This document shows positions 24,011-32,031 of a stretch of DNA of 37,385 nt, one piece after another. The stretch covers positions 1-37,385 of the forward strand of contig JAKITO010000034.1 of the NCBI GenBank assembly GCA_021648025.1, in the 5' to 3' direction. This DNA comes from Paracoccaceae bacterium (GTDB taxonomy: Bacteria > Pseudomonadota > Alphaproteobacteria > Rhodobacterales > Rhodobacteraceae). Position 1 is the first letter of the stretch; each line of letters starts with the position of its first letter. A model generated the notes under the pieces. The model saw only the letters and a program-made list of their open reading frames with translations, was not told the origin of the DNA and searched no databases. A program made the position numbers and the translations under genes.

Positions 24011-24874
24011 ATGCAGGCGCACGATGGGATGAGTACCACAGTTGTAGCGATTGTTCTGATGGCTGCATTACTGCACGCCTTGTGGAATGCGCTGGTTAAG
24101 GGGGCCAGGGACAAGACGGTCATTCTGGGGCTGATTGCGTTGGGTCATGTGGTGCCGGGGCTGGTGGTTGTGGCCGTGGCACCCTACCCCGGCTGGGCGA
24201 TCTGGCCATATATTGCTGCCTCGACCGTGATCCACTGGGGCTATTACTATTTCCTTAATGTGGCCTATCGCCTTGGCGACCTTAGCGTCATGTACCCGAT
24301 TGCCCGTGGCCTGGCCCCGGTATTGATCGCCCTTGGCGCGCAATTCTGGGTGGGTGAGACATTGCCGGTGCTGGCCTGGGCCGGGATCATCTTTGTGTCC
24401 GGTGGCATCATGGTTCTGACCAAAGGCGCGTTCACTGGCGCGCTGCCCCTGACGGGCCTGCTGGCGGCACTTGGCTGCGCCATTATGGTGGCGTCTTATT
24501 CTCTGGTTGACGGGGTTGGCGTGCGCCTGTCGGCCAACGCCCTGGCCTATGTCGGCTGGCTGTTTGTAATGGAGTTCATTGTCGCAGGGTTCGTGTTTTC
24601 AACCCGCTGGGCACGTTTGCGTGCCTTGCCCCCCAAGGTGATCATGCTGGGGTTTCTCGGCGGGGTGATTTCCGGCACCGCCTATGGGCTGGTGTTATAC
24701 GCCAAAACGCTGGCACCTTTGGGTTTGGTATCGGCTTTGCGCGAAACCTCGGTGATATTTGCCGCCATAATTGGCGTGATGTGGTTTGGCGAAGGGCCAA
24801 AAGGCAACCGGCTTTTGGCGGCTGCGATCGTCATGGGAGGGATCATTCTGATCGGGATCGGCAGCCGTTCATAA
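24011..24874 (+). CDS. EamA/DMT-family permease
   Basis: Inner-membrane protein of 287 residues with about ten hydrophobic segments arranged as two EamA repeats. Recognisable parts are LHALWNALVKG in the first helix, the AYRLGDLSVMYPIARG stretch typical of the first EamA repeat and ETSVIFAAIIGVMWFGE in the second. DMT members move amino acids, nucleobases or other metabolites, in or out. The start may be ATG 24011 or ATG 24029; the latter places the first helix nearer the N-terminus and has GATGGG just before it. It lies between the LysR gene and the BMP operon; which it belongs to is unclear. Confidence 0.86.
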   Translation: MQAHDGMSTTVVAIVLMAALLHALWNALVKGARDKTVILGLIALGHVVPGLVVVAVAPYPGWAIWPYIAASTVIHWGYYYFLNVAYRLGDLSVMYPIARGLAPVLIALGAQFWVGETLPVLAWAGIIFVSGGIMVLTKGAFTGALPLTGLLAALGCAIMVASYSLVDGVGVRLSANALAYVGWLFVMEFIVAGFVFSTRWARLRALPPKVIMLGFLGGVISGTAYGLVLYAKTLAPLGLVSALRETSVIFAAIIGVMWFGEGPKGNRLLAAAIVMGGIILIGIGSRS

Positions 24875-24914
24875 CAAAACCCTCTGCACACCCGCCTTGC
24901 TTTGAGAAAAAGAT

Positions 24915-24930
24915 TGATCAAATGGTCAAA
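24915..24930. promoter_or_regulatory. Tandem 8-mers upstream of the BMP operon
   Basis: TGATCAAA (24915-24922) is followed directly by TGGTCAAA (24923-24930), and a GTGCGCAC palindrome lies at 24941-24948, all within the 98-bp gap before the binding-protein gene. These are possible regulator sites; no clear -10/-35 pair was found. Confidence 0.3.
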
Positions 24931-24972
24931 AAAGGCAAAAGTGCGCACGTACATTTTCTGGGGAGATACGTG

Positions 24973-25965
24973 ATGAACTTCAAAACAACCTTTTCAAGAC
25001 GTCTGGTGATTGGGGCTGTGGCCTCGGTTGGACTGGCGTTTTCGGCGGGCATGGCGATGGCCGAGTCCGTCAAGGTCGCGGCAATTTTCACTTTGCCGGT
25101 CGAACAGCAGTGGATCAGCCGCATCCACATCGCGCTGAATGCCGCCAAGGACCGGGGTGACATCGACTATGTCTATTCCGAAAACGTCGCCAATACCGAT
25201 TACGAGCGGGTCATGCGCGAATACGCCGAACAGGGCGTGAAGATGATTGTCGGAGAGGTGTTCGGCCTGGAACGTGCGGCGCGCAAAGTGGCCAAGGATT
25301 ACCCTGACGTGGCGTTCCTGATGGGGTCGTCCTTTGGCGGCGTTGCCCCGAACTTTGCAGTGTTCGACAACTGGATTCACGAACCATCCTACCTGTCGGG
25401 CATGGTTGCCGGTGCGGCCACCGAATCCAATCTGATCGGCATGGTCGGCGGATATGCCATCCCCGAGGTCAACCGCCTGATGCATGCCTTTATGGACGGC
25501 GCACGCGAAGTGAACCCGGATGTCAAATTCCTGGTCACCTTTCTGGACAGCTGGTTTGACCCGCCCAAAGCCAAGGAAAGCGCATTTGCGATGATGGATG
25601 CAGGTGCAGACATCATGTACGCCGAGCGGTTTGGCGTCGCGGACGCCGCTGTGGAACGCGGGGTCAAGGCGATTGGCAACGTGATCGACACCTCTGCCGA
25701 TTACCCCGATACCATTCTGGCGTCAGCCTTGTGGAACATGGGGCCAACCATTGACCGGGCCATTGCCAATGTGGTGGGCGGCACGTTCGAGGCGGCGGAT
25801 TATGGCCAGTATTCGTTCATGGCTTACGGCGGCGGCTCGCTGGTGCTGGACGAAAATCTGGTGCCTGCGGATGTGGTTGCCAAGGTCAAGGAACGCGAGG
25901 CACAAATCCTGGACGGCCTGTTCCGGGTCAATGTCAACGACGCCCGCCCGGTTTCGGACAAATAA
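24973..25965 (+). CDS. BMP-family ABC transporter substrate-binding protein
   Basis: Periplasmic binding protein of 330 residues in the BMP/PnrA-like family, whose characterised members bind purine or other nucleosides. The signal peptide has a twin-Arg stretch FSRRLVIGA followed by a hydrophobic core and a predicted cut after AMA. It is not a lipoprotein, unlike many Gram-positive homologues. The mature part starts ESVKVAAIF and has MGSSFGGVAPNFAVFD and YLSGMVAGAATESNLIGMVGG, both typical of BMP. GGGGAG seven bases upstream supports ATG 24973. It is first in the operon; a GC-rich hairpin separates it from the ATPase gene, an arrangement that often keeps binding-protein mRNA abundant. Confidence 0.92.
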   Translation: MNFKTTFSRRLVIGAVASVGLAFSAGMAMAESVKVAAIFTLPVEQQWISRIHIALNAAKDRGDIDYVYSENVANTDYERVMREYAEQGVKMIVGEVFGLERAARKVAKDYPDVAFLMGSSFGGVAPNFAVFDNWIHEPSYLSGMVAGAATESNLIGMVGGYAIPEVNRLMHAFMDGAREVNPDVKFLVTFLDSWFDPPKAKESAFAMMDAGADIMYAERFGVADAAVERGVKAIGNVIDTSADYPDTILASALWNMGPTIDRAIANVVGGTFEAADYGQYSFMAYGGGSLVLDENLVPADVVAKVKEREAQILDGLFRVNVNDARPVSDK

Positions 25966-25976
25966 CAAGAGGATAG

Positions 25977-26009
25977 GGGCCGGACTTGCGACAATTGCAA
26001 AACCGGCCC
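25977..26009 (+). other. Intercistronic stem-loop after the binding-protein gene
   Basis: GGGCCGG (25977-25983) pairs with CCGGCCC (26003-26009); inside, TTGC pairs with GCAA after a small internal loop. It begins 11 bases after the binding-protein stop and ends 13 bases before the ATPase start. No T-run follows, so partial attenuation or 3'-end protection is more likely than full termination. Confidence 0.6.
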
Positions 26010-26022
26010 GCCTTAAAACCGC

Positions 26023-27558
26023 ATGCAAAAAGTTCTTTCCCTTAACGGGCTGACCAAACGGTTTGGCACGGTTCTGGCCAATGATGCCGTTGATCTTGAC
26101 CTGCACAAGGGCGAGGTCCTGGCGTTGCTGGGCGAAAACGGTGCCGGCAAGACGACGTTGATGAACATGCTGTTCGGTCATTACATGCCGGACGACGGCA
26201 CGGTTGATGTCGCCGACAGATCGGGCCACATGGCCCCCCTGCCCCTTGGTCATCCACAGGCCGCACTGGCCGCAGGTATCGGCATGGTGCATCAGCATTT
26301 CACCCTGGCCGAAAACCTGAACGCGCTGGACAATATCGTCTTGGGGGCCGAGCCGCTGACCCGGATCAGGCGCGACCGCAGGCGCGCGCGCGCCAAGATC
26401 GAACAGATCATGAAAAGCAGCGGTTTGATTGCACCGCTGGATGTACGGGTCGGGCAATTATCGGTGGGCGAACGCCAAAGGGTCGAAATCCTCAAGGCGC
26501 TGTACCGCGATGCCCGCATTCTGGTGCTGGACGAACCCACCGCCGTGCTGACCCCGCAAGAGGCCGACGCGCTGTTTGAGAACATTGGTGCGATGACCGG
26601 TGATGGTCTGTCAGTGATATTCATCAGCCACAAACTGCGCGAGGTGCTGGCGTTTTCCACCCGTATCGCGGTGCTGCGCCACGGCGTGAAAGTAGGCGAG
26701 ATTGCCACCGCTGACGCCGATGAAAAGGTGATTGCACGGATGATGGTCGGGGCCGACACCCCGGTTGCAACGCGCGATAAAATGACCCCGGGCGCGCCGG
26801 TTTTACAGCTTAAAGGCGTCTCGGTGCGCGGCAACTCCAAACGCGACAGCCTCAGTGACATAACCCTGACCGTGCATCAACACGAGGTGGTTGGCATTGC
26901 CGGGGTTTCCGGCAACGGGCAGACCGCGTTGGCCGGGCTGATCTCGGGTCTGGGCCGTGCTGACAACGGCATGATTGTGATAGACGGCGTGGAAATCCCC
27001 CGTCCTGACCCCAAAGTGATGATCACTGCCGGGGTTGGTCGCATCCCCGAAGACCGGCATCACGATGGCATCATCGGCGCGATGTCTGTGGCTGATAATA
27101 TGGTGATCGAACGGCTGGATGACCCGGAAATCCAATCTTACGGCTTGTTGAACCGTGCGGCGATCCGCGCCAATGCCGACCGTCTGATCAAGGACTATGA
27201 CGTGCGAGGCCCCGGTGCCGAGGCCGGGGCGCGGTTGCTGTCAGGCGGCAACATTCAAAAGCTGATCCTGGCGCGGGTGTTTGAACAAAACCCCCGGCTG
27301 ATCCTTGCCAATCAACCCACCCGTGGTCTTGATATGGGTGCTGCCGCAGATGTGGCGCGGCGTTTGCTTGAGGCGCGGGCGCGGGGTGCCGGCATTGTGC
27401 TGATTTCCGAAGACCTGGACGAGGTTCTGGGCCTGGCCGACCGCATTCTGGTGATCCATGACGGGCAATTGCACGAAGCAGGCACGCGCGACCGGCAGGC
27501 CATCGGCCTGATGATGGCCGGAGAGTTGGCCGGCGAATTGACGAAGGAACCGACATGA
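26023..27558 (+). CDS. Nucleoside-type ABC transporter ATP-binding protein (two NBDs)
   Basis: Fused double ATPase of 511 residues of the sugar/nucleoside importer class. NBD1 has Walker A GENGAGKTT (37-45), signature LSVGERQ (about 146) and Walker B ILVLDEPTAVL (about 166). NBD2 has a degenerate Walker A, GNGQTAL (Gln in place of Lys), signature LLSGGNIQK (about 405) and LILANQPTRGLD in place of a standard Walker B. This asymmetry is usual in the BMP-associated ATPases, so NBD1 should do most hydrolysis. No clear ribosome-binding site precedes ATG 26023. Its stop overlaps the first permease by ATGA. Confidence 0.93.
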   Translation: MQKVLSLNGLTKRFGTVLANDAVDLDLHKGEVLALLGENGAGKTTLMNMLFGHYMPDDGTVDVADRSGHMAPLPLGHPQAALAAGIGMVHQHFTLAENLNALDNIVLGAEPLTRIRRDRRRARAKIEQIMKSSGLIAPLDVRVGQLSVGERQRVEILKALYRDARILVLDEPTAVLTPQEADALFENIGAMTGDGLSVIFISHKLREVLAFSTRIAVLRHGVKVGEIATADADEKVIARMMVGADTPVATRDKMTPGAPVLQLKGVSVRGNSKRDSLSDITLTVHQHEVVGIAGVSGNGQTALAGLISGLGRADNGMIVIDGVEIPRPDPKVMITAGVGRIPEDRHHDGIIGAMSVADNMVIERLDDPEIQSYGLLNRAAIRANADRLIKDYDVRGPGAEAGARLLSGGNIQKLILARVFEQNPRLILANQPTRGLDMGAAADVARRLLEARARGAGIVLISEDLDEVLGLADRILVIHDGQLHEAGTRDRQAIGLMMAGELAGELTKEPT

Positions 27559-28622
27559 TCCGCATCGAACCCCGCGCCGCACCTTCACGCCTGATGACCG
27601 TCGGCATTCCCGTCCTTTCGGCCGTGGTTGCCCTGGCACTGGCCGCGATCCCGCTGGCGTTTGCCGGCGCGCCGATCTTTCCGGCCTATGCGCAAATGTT
27701 CCACGGCGTGTTCGGGTCGATGTTTTCGTTCTCGGAGATGCTCACCCGCGCCACGCCGCTGATCTTTACCGGCCTTGCCGCCGCCCTCGCCTTCCGTGCC
27801 CGCCTGTGGAACATCGGCGCAGAAGGTCAGTTATATCTTGGCGCGATGGCCGCCGTTGCCATCGGCACCGGCGTTCTGGACATCCCCGCCATCTTCCTTC
27901 TGCCGCTGATCATCACCTTTGGCGCGGCGGCGGGTGCGGCGGGCATGGCCCTGCCTGCGCTGCTGAAAACCCGGTTTGGCGCGGACGAAGTTGTCACCAC
28001 CCTATTGCTTAACTTCATCATCCTGATCTTTCTGCAAATGATGCTTGAGGGACCGCTGAAAGACCCGATGGGCCTTGGCTGGCCGCAATCCGCGCCGATC
28101 CTTGACCAGGGCATGTTGCCAACCCTGATGGACCGGATGCGGGTGCATTCCGGGCTGATCCTGGCCTTGGTGATCGCCGCGATTGCCCAGTTCATGCTGA
28201 TCCGCTCGGTCTGGGGGTTTCGTCTGCGCGCCGTCGGCGAAAACGCCGCCGCCGCGCGCCATGCGGGCATCGGCGTCAAGCGTTCGCTGTTTGGCGTGGC
28301 AATCATTTCCGGTGGGCTGGCCGGGCTGGCCGGGGTCAGCGAAGTGGCCGGCCTCAAGGGGTATCTTACCGCCGATCTGTCGCCCGGGTTCGGCTATACC
28401 GGCATCGTCGTGGCGATGCTGGCCGGGTTGTCGCCTGCCGGTGTGGTGCTGGCGGCGCTGTTCATCGCGTCAGTCTTTGTCGGTGCCGACAGCATGAGCC
28501 GCGCCATGGGGGTGTCGTCATATCTGGCCGACCTGGTGGTCGCCATGTCGCTGCTTTGCGTGTTGGTCGGCGGGTTCTTCGCCCGCTACCGGATCACCCG
28601 GTCGGTGAGGGTGGCATCATGA
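27555..28622 (+). CDS. Nucleoside-type ABC transporter permease 1
   Basis: Membrane subunit of 355 residues in the BPD_transp_2 family. It has about nine to ten hydrophobic segments, and the conserved ARLWNIGAEGQLYLGAM stretch (near residue 80) matches the EAA-like coupling region of NupP/YufP-type permeases. The C-terminal half contains RAVGENAAAARHAGI and GLKGYLTADLSPGFGYTGI, also typical. It overlaps the ATPase gene and the second permease gene by ATGA on each side, so stoichiometric synthesis is expected. Confidence 0.92.
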   Translation: MIRIEPRAAPSRLMTVGIPVLSAVVALALAAIPLAFAGAPIFPAYAQMFHGVFGSMFSFSEMLTRATPLIFTGLAAALAFRARLWNIGAEGQLYLGAMAAVAIGTGVLDIPAIFLLPLIITFGAAAGAAGMALPALLKTRFGADEVVTTLLLNFIILIFLQMMLEGPLKDPMGLGWPQSAPILDQGMLPTLMDRMRVHSGLILALVIAAIAQFMLIRSVWGFRLRAVGENAAAARHAGIGVKRSLFGVAIISGGLAGLAGVSEVAGLKGYLTADLSPGFGYTGIVVAMLAGLSPAGVVLAALFIASVFVGADSMSRAMGVSSYLADLVVAMSLLCVLVGGFFARYRITRSVRVAS

Positions 28623-29563
28623 TGGAAATCCTGCAAATCCTGCTGTCCGAAAGCTTTTGGGCCGCGTCATTGCGCATCGCCACCCCGTTGATATTCGGCG
28701 TGCTTGGCGCGCTGATCTGTGAAAAATCCGGCGTGCTTAACCTGGGCATCGAAGGCATCTTTGTGGCCGGGGCCATGGCCGGCTGGATTGCCGTCTGGGC
28801 CGGTGCCGGTCTTTGGGGTGGTTTGCTTTTTGCCGCCCTTGCGGGTGGCTTCTTTGGCCTGATCCACGCCTTGCTGACCGTGCCGCTGGGCCTGTCGCAA
28901 CATGTTTCCGGCCTTGGCATCACCCTGTTCGCCACCTCGGTATCATATTTCATCTACCGCACCGCCCTGCCCACCGCCACCTCTCCGCCCCGGATCGAAC
29001 CGTTTCGCCCCCTTGATTTGCCGATCCTGTCGGATTTGCCCTTCATAGGCCCGGTTTTGTTCCAGCAAACGGCAATGACCATGCTGGCGCTTGGGATGGT
29101 TGTTCTGGTCTGGTATGTCCTGAACCGCACCGCGTTGGGTGTTGCCCTGCAAGCGGTTGGCGACAACCCTGACAGCGTCGATGCCCAGGGTCTTTCGGTC
29201 TATGGGCTGCGCATTGGTGCTGTGGTCGCCGGTTCTGCGCTGATGGCCCTGGGCGGCGCGTTCCTGACCATGTCCGCCTTTGATGCGTTCTTTTTCGGCA
29301 TGGTCAACGGGCGCGGCTGGATCTGCATCGCTCTGGTGATTTTCGCCAGTTGGCGACCGGGCAAGGCCCTGCTTGGCGCGCTTTTGTTCGGGGCCTTTGA
29401 CGCATTGCAGGTACGCCTGCAAACCGAAGTCGGCGCAATGGTGCCCGGTCAGGTGTTCCTGATGGCGCCCTATATCCTGTCGATCTTTGCTCTGGTCATC
29501 GCCGCGCGTAAGGCCGACTATCCCCGGGCGTTGCTGACCCCCTGGTTCAAAGGCCAGCGCTAG
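28619..29563 (+). CDS. Nucleoside-type ABC transporter permease 2
   Basis: Second membrane subunit, 314 residues, BPD_transp_2 family (NupQ/YufQ-like). The segment CEKSGVLNLGIEGIFVAGAM (about 37-56) is the family hallmark. The later segments QAVGDNPDSVDAQGLSVYG and NGRGWICIALVIFASWRPG also fit. ATG 28619 gives an ATGA overlap with permease 1; a second ATG follows immediately at 28622. With the binding protein and double ATPase it completes a four-gene importer. A 72-base gap holding a repeat separates it from the deaminase gene. Confidence 0.92.
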   Translation: MMEILQILLSESFWAASLRIATPLIFGVLGALICEKSGVLNLGIEGIFVAGAMAGWIAVWAGAGLWGGLLFAALAGGFFGLIHALLTVPLGLSQHVSGLGITLFATSVSYFIYRTALPTATSPPRIEPFRPLDLPILSDLPFIGPVLFQQTAMTMLALGMVVLVWYVLNRTALGVALQAVGDNPDSVDAQGLSVYGLRIGAVVAGSALMALGGAFLTMSAFDAFFFGMVNGRGWICIALVIFASWRPGKALLGALLFGAFDALQVRLQTEVGAMVPGQVFLMAPYILSIFALVIAARKADYPRALLTPWFKGQR

Positions 29564-29579
29564 CCGCAAGAAAATCATG

Positions 29580-29617
29580 TAACCCGCGAAGACGCCACTC
29601 GGGCGGATGAGCAGCCC
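29580..29617. repeat. 38-bp repeat, copy B, in the leader of the deaminase gene
   Basis: It starts TAACCCGCGAAGACGCCACT and ends GGGCGGATGAGCAGCCC, and matches about 33 positions of copy A at 16703-16740. It lies between the permease 2 stop and ATG 29636, where a ribosome-binding site would be expected; only AAAAAGG at about 29620-29627 remains close to the start. Confidence 0.65.
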
Positions 29618-29635
29618 TCGAAAAAGGCCCTCCTG

Positions 29636-30931
29636 ATGTTCGACCTGATCGTTAAAAATGCCACCCTTCCCGATAGCACCCGTAACATCGACATCGCTTG
29701 CGCTGATGGAATAATCGTGGGGTTAGAGCATGATATCACCGCCGAATCCCGTGAAACCATCGACGCCACCGGCTATCTCGTCTCGCCACCATTTGTTGAC
29801 CCACATTTCCACATGGACGCCACCCTGTCGCTGGGCACACCGCGGATGAATACGTCTGGCACCCTTCTCGAGGGCATCGCCCTTTGGGGCGAGTTGAAAC
29901 CAATCCAAAGCGTTGACGACATCATCGCCCGCGCCTTGCGCTATTGCGATCTGGCGGTCTCTATGGGTCTCGGGGCCATCCGCAGCCATGTCGATGTCTG
30001 CGATGACACGTTGAAAGGCGTCGAGGCCCTGTTGGAGGTGCGGGCACAAGTCGCGCCCTACCTTGATCTGCAATTGGTTGCCTTCCCTCAGGACGGCGTA
30101 TTGCGTGACCCTACGGCGATGGCCAACCTGATCCGCGCGTTGGATATGGGTGTCGATATCGTCGGCGGCATCCCGCATTTTGAACGCACCATGCAACAAG
30201 GTGCCGACTCGATCCGCCAACTGGCCCGGATTGCCGCCGACCGTGGGTTGATGATCGACATGCATTGCGACGAAAGTGATGATCCATCCAGTCGCCACAT
30301 CGAGACGCTGGCACTGGAAACGCAGGCGCATGGGCTTCAGGGCCGTGTCACCGGATCACATCTGACGTCGATGCATTCGATGGACAATTATTATGTCTCT
30401 AAACTGATCCCGCTGATGACCGAGGCTGAAATCAATGTCATCCCCAATCCCTTGATCAACATCATGCTTCAGGGCCGTCACGATACCTATCCCAAACGTC
30501 GCGGCCAAACCCGGGTGCCGGAACTGCGCGATGCCGGGCTGACCGTCGGGTTTGGCTCGGATTGCGTCATGGACCCTTGGTATTCTCTGGGCCGTGCTGA
30601 CATGCTCGACGTGGCGGCGATGGGGCTGCATGTGGGTCAGCTTTCGTCGCGCAAAGATATGGAGTGGTGTTTTGATGCCGTGACCGTCAATTCCGCCGCA
30701 ATCATGGGGTTGAAAGGCTATGGGCTGGCCAAGGGCAACAAGGCCAACATGGTCCTGTTGCAAGCCCGCGACCGGATCGAAGCCATCCGCCTGCGCGCCC
30801 ATCGTCTGGCCACGATCCGGGGCGGCAAGATCATTGCCCGTGCAGCCCCTGTGGTGAGCGATCTAAACCTGCCGGGACGGCCAGAAACCGTGAACCCCGC
30901 TGACTACGCCCCACAGACCAACCAAGATTAA
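29636..30931 (+). CDS. CodA-like amidohydrolase (cytosine deaminase family)
   Basis: Metal-dependent amidohydrolase of 431 residues, closely similar in sequence to E. coli cytosine deaminase throughout. Metal and catalytic residues are present: H57 and H59 in HFHMD, Q152 in FPQDG, H210 and E213 in HCDES, H242 in SHLTSMHS and D309 in GSDCVMDPW. Where E. coli has HDD (Asp313-Asp314), this protein has SDC, so the substrate-contacting Asp314 position is Cys310. LQGRHDTYPKRRGQTRV is nearly the same as CodA. It follows the BMP importer on the same strand and probably acts on the imported base or a related N-heterocycle. The altered pocket makes cytosine itself uncertain. Confidence 0.88.
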   Translation: MFDLIVKNATLPDSTRNIDIACADGIIVGLEHDITAESRETIDATGYLVSPPFVDPHFHMDATLSLGTPRMNTSGTLLEGIALWGELKPIQSVDDIIARALRYCDLAVSMGLGAIRSHVDVCDDTLKGVEALLEVRAQVAPYLDLQLVAFPQDGVLRDPTAMANLIRALDMGVDIVGGIPHFERTMQQGADSIRQLARIAADRGLMIDMHCDESDDPSSRHIETLALETQAHGLQGRVTGSHLTSMHSMDNYYVSKLIPLMTEAEINVIPNPLINIMLQGRHDTYPKRRGQTRVPELRDAGLTVGFGSDCVMDPWYSLGRADMLDVAAMGLHVGQLSSRKDMEWCFDAVTVNSAAIMGLKGYGLAKGNKANMVLLQARDRIEAIRLRAHRLATIRGGKIIARAAPVVSDLNLPGRPETVNPADYAPQTNQD

Positions 30932-30933
30932 CC

Positions 30934-31974
30934 CTAATCAACGCAGGGTTCATAGCCCCCTGTAATGATTTCTTCGATGTCGGGGCGGCGATCATAAAGC
31001 CCCAAAACCTGGCCTTGCATCCGCACAAGTGCCGCAACCATGTCCAGTGTTGGCGTTGCAATATCCAGCCGCCTGGCCAGTTCAAGCACCGAACAGACAA
31101 GCGCATCCAATTCCATCGGGCGGCCTTGCTCAACGTCGTGCCGGGTTGACGGTTTATGGCCGATAATATCGGCCCCACCCTGAATACGGCGTTCGATACC
31201 AATGACAAACCGGGCACCGACCGCCTGACCGACGTTGCGGCATTCCACCATGATGTCACGGATCAACGCGCGGCAGGCGGGGTCGTTGCCAATCTGATCA
31301 AGGCTGGCGCCGGTCAGGGCCGACACCGGGTTGAACGAACAATTACCCCAAAGCTTGATCCACACCTCATCCCTGATCCGCGGCTTGACCGGCGCGCGCA
31401 AGCCCGCGTCGCGCAACAGTTTTGACAACACCATTGCCCGGTCACTTCGGCTGCCATCCGGCTCTCCCAAAGAAAACCGATCGCCGCTTTTGTGGGTGAT
31501 TTCGCCCGGGGCGGTGATGGCCGCCGCCGGATAGACCACACAGCCGATGGCACGCTGTGGCCCGAACGCGTGCCATTGCGCCCCTGCCGGATCAACCGAT
31601 TCCACCCATGTGTCATCAAGACCGGTGCCGGTGTTTGCGCGGTGGAAATACCACCAGGGAATGCCATTCACCGCCGAAACGATTGCGGTTTCGTCATGCA
31701 GCAAGGGTGCGAACCGATCGACAATCGGCGGCACGGAATGGGCCTTCAGGGTGCTGATCACATAGTCCTGTGGGCCAAGGTCGGCGGCGTCTGAACTGGC
31801 CCGCACAGGTATGGTTTCGCGGGTTCCGTCCTTGATCAGGGTCAGACCGTTTTGCAGGATCGCTTCAAGGTGCGCTCCGCGCGCTATGATGCTGACATCC
31901 GCGTCCGTTTTGGACAGCGCATGGGCCAGGTAACCGCCAATGGCACCGGCCCCGAATATACAGATTTTGGTCAT
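30934..31974 (-). CDS. 2-dehydropantoate 2-reductase (PanE/ApbA) family protein
   Basis: NADPH-dependent ketopantoate-reductase-fold protein of 346 residues, longer than E. coli PanE (about 300). The Rossmann motif FGAGAIGGYLA is at residues 7-17. The catalytic-type Lys lies in the segment DEVWIKLWGN, followed by NPVSALTG, as in PanE. Family members reduce 2-keto acids to D-2-hydroxy acids, and many are not involved in pantothenate synthesis. It ends two bases from the convergent deaminase gene. Its ATG lies one base after a 56-bp MITE-like element; without the element the start would directly follow the TAA stop of the acyl-CoA ligase. A keto-acid substrate linked to that ligase is plausible. 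Confidence 0.85.
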   Translation of the reverse strand: MTKICIFGAGAIGGYLAHALSKTDADVSIIARGAHLEAILQNGLTLIKDGTRETIPVRASSDAADLGPQDYVISTLKAHSVPPIVDRFAPLLHDETAIVSAVNGIPWWYFHRANTGTGLDDTWVESVDPAGAQWHAFGPQRAIGCVVYPAAAITAPGEITHKSGDRFSLGEPDGSRSDRAMVLSKLLRDAGLRAPVKPRIRDEVWIKLWGNCSFNPVSALTGASLDQIGNDPACRALIRDIMVECRNVGQAVGARFVIGIERRIQGGADIIGHKPSTRHDVEQGRPMELDALVCSVLELARRLDIATPTLDMVAALVRMQGQVLGLYDRRPDIEEIITGGYEPCVD

Positions 31975-31975
31975 T

Positions 31976-32031
31976 TAGAGCCTATCCGATCTAACAGGAT
32001 TCAGGTATTCACTTTGATTGGGCACGCTCTA
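31976..32031. mobile_element. 56-bp MITE-like element, shortened relative of the 116-bp copy
   Basis: The left part TAGAGCCTATCCGATCTAAC aligns with the left arm of the 16309 element. The right part ending GATTGGGCACGCTCTA aligns with its right arm (22 of 25 positions from ATTCA to the end). The GC-rich hairpin core is missing. TA is at both ends. It lies between the ligase stop and the panE-like start, supplies the ligase stop codon (TAG), and is in the opposite orientation to transcription compared with the first copy. Confidence 0.7.

Noticed and set aside
27235..27340. Inactive second ATPase domain as a defect
   Set aside because: The Gln in Walker A and NQPT in place of DEPT are usual for the second domain of BMP-associated ATPases.
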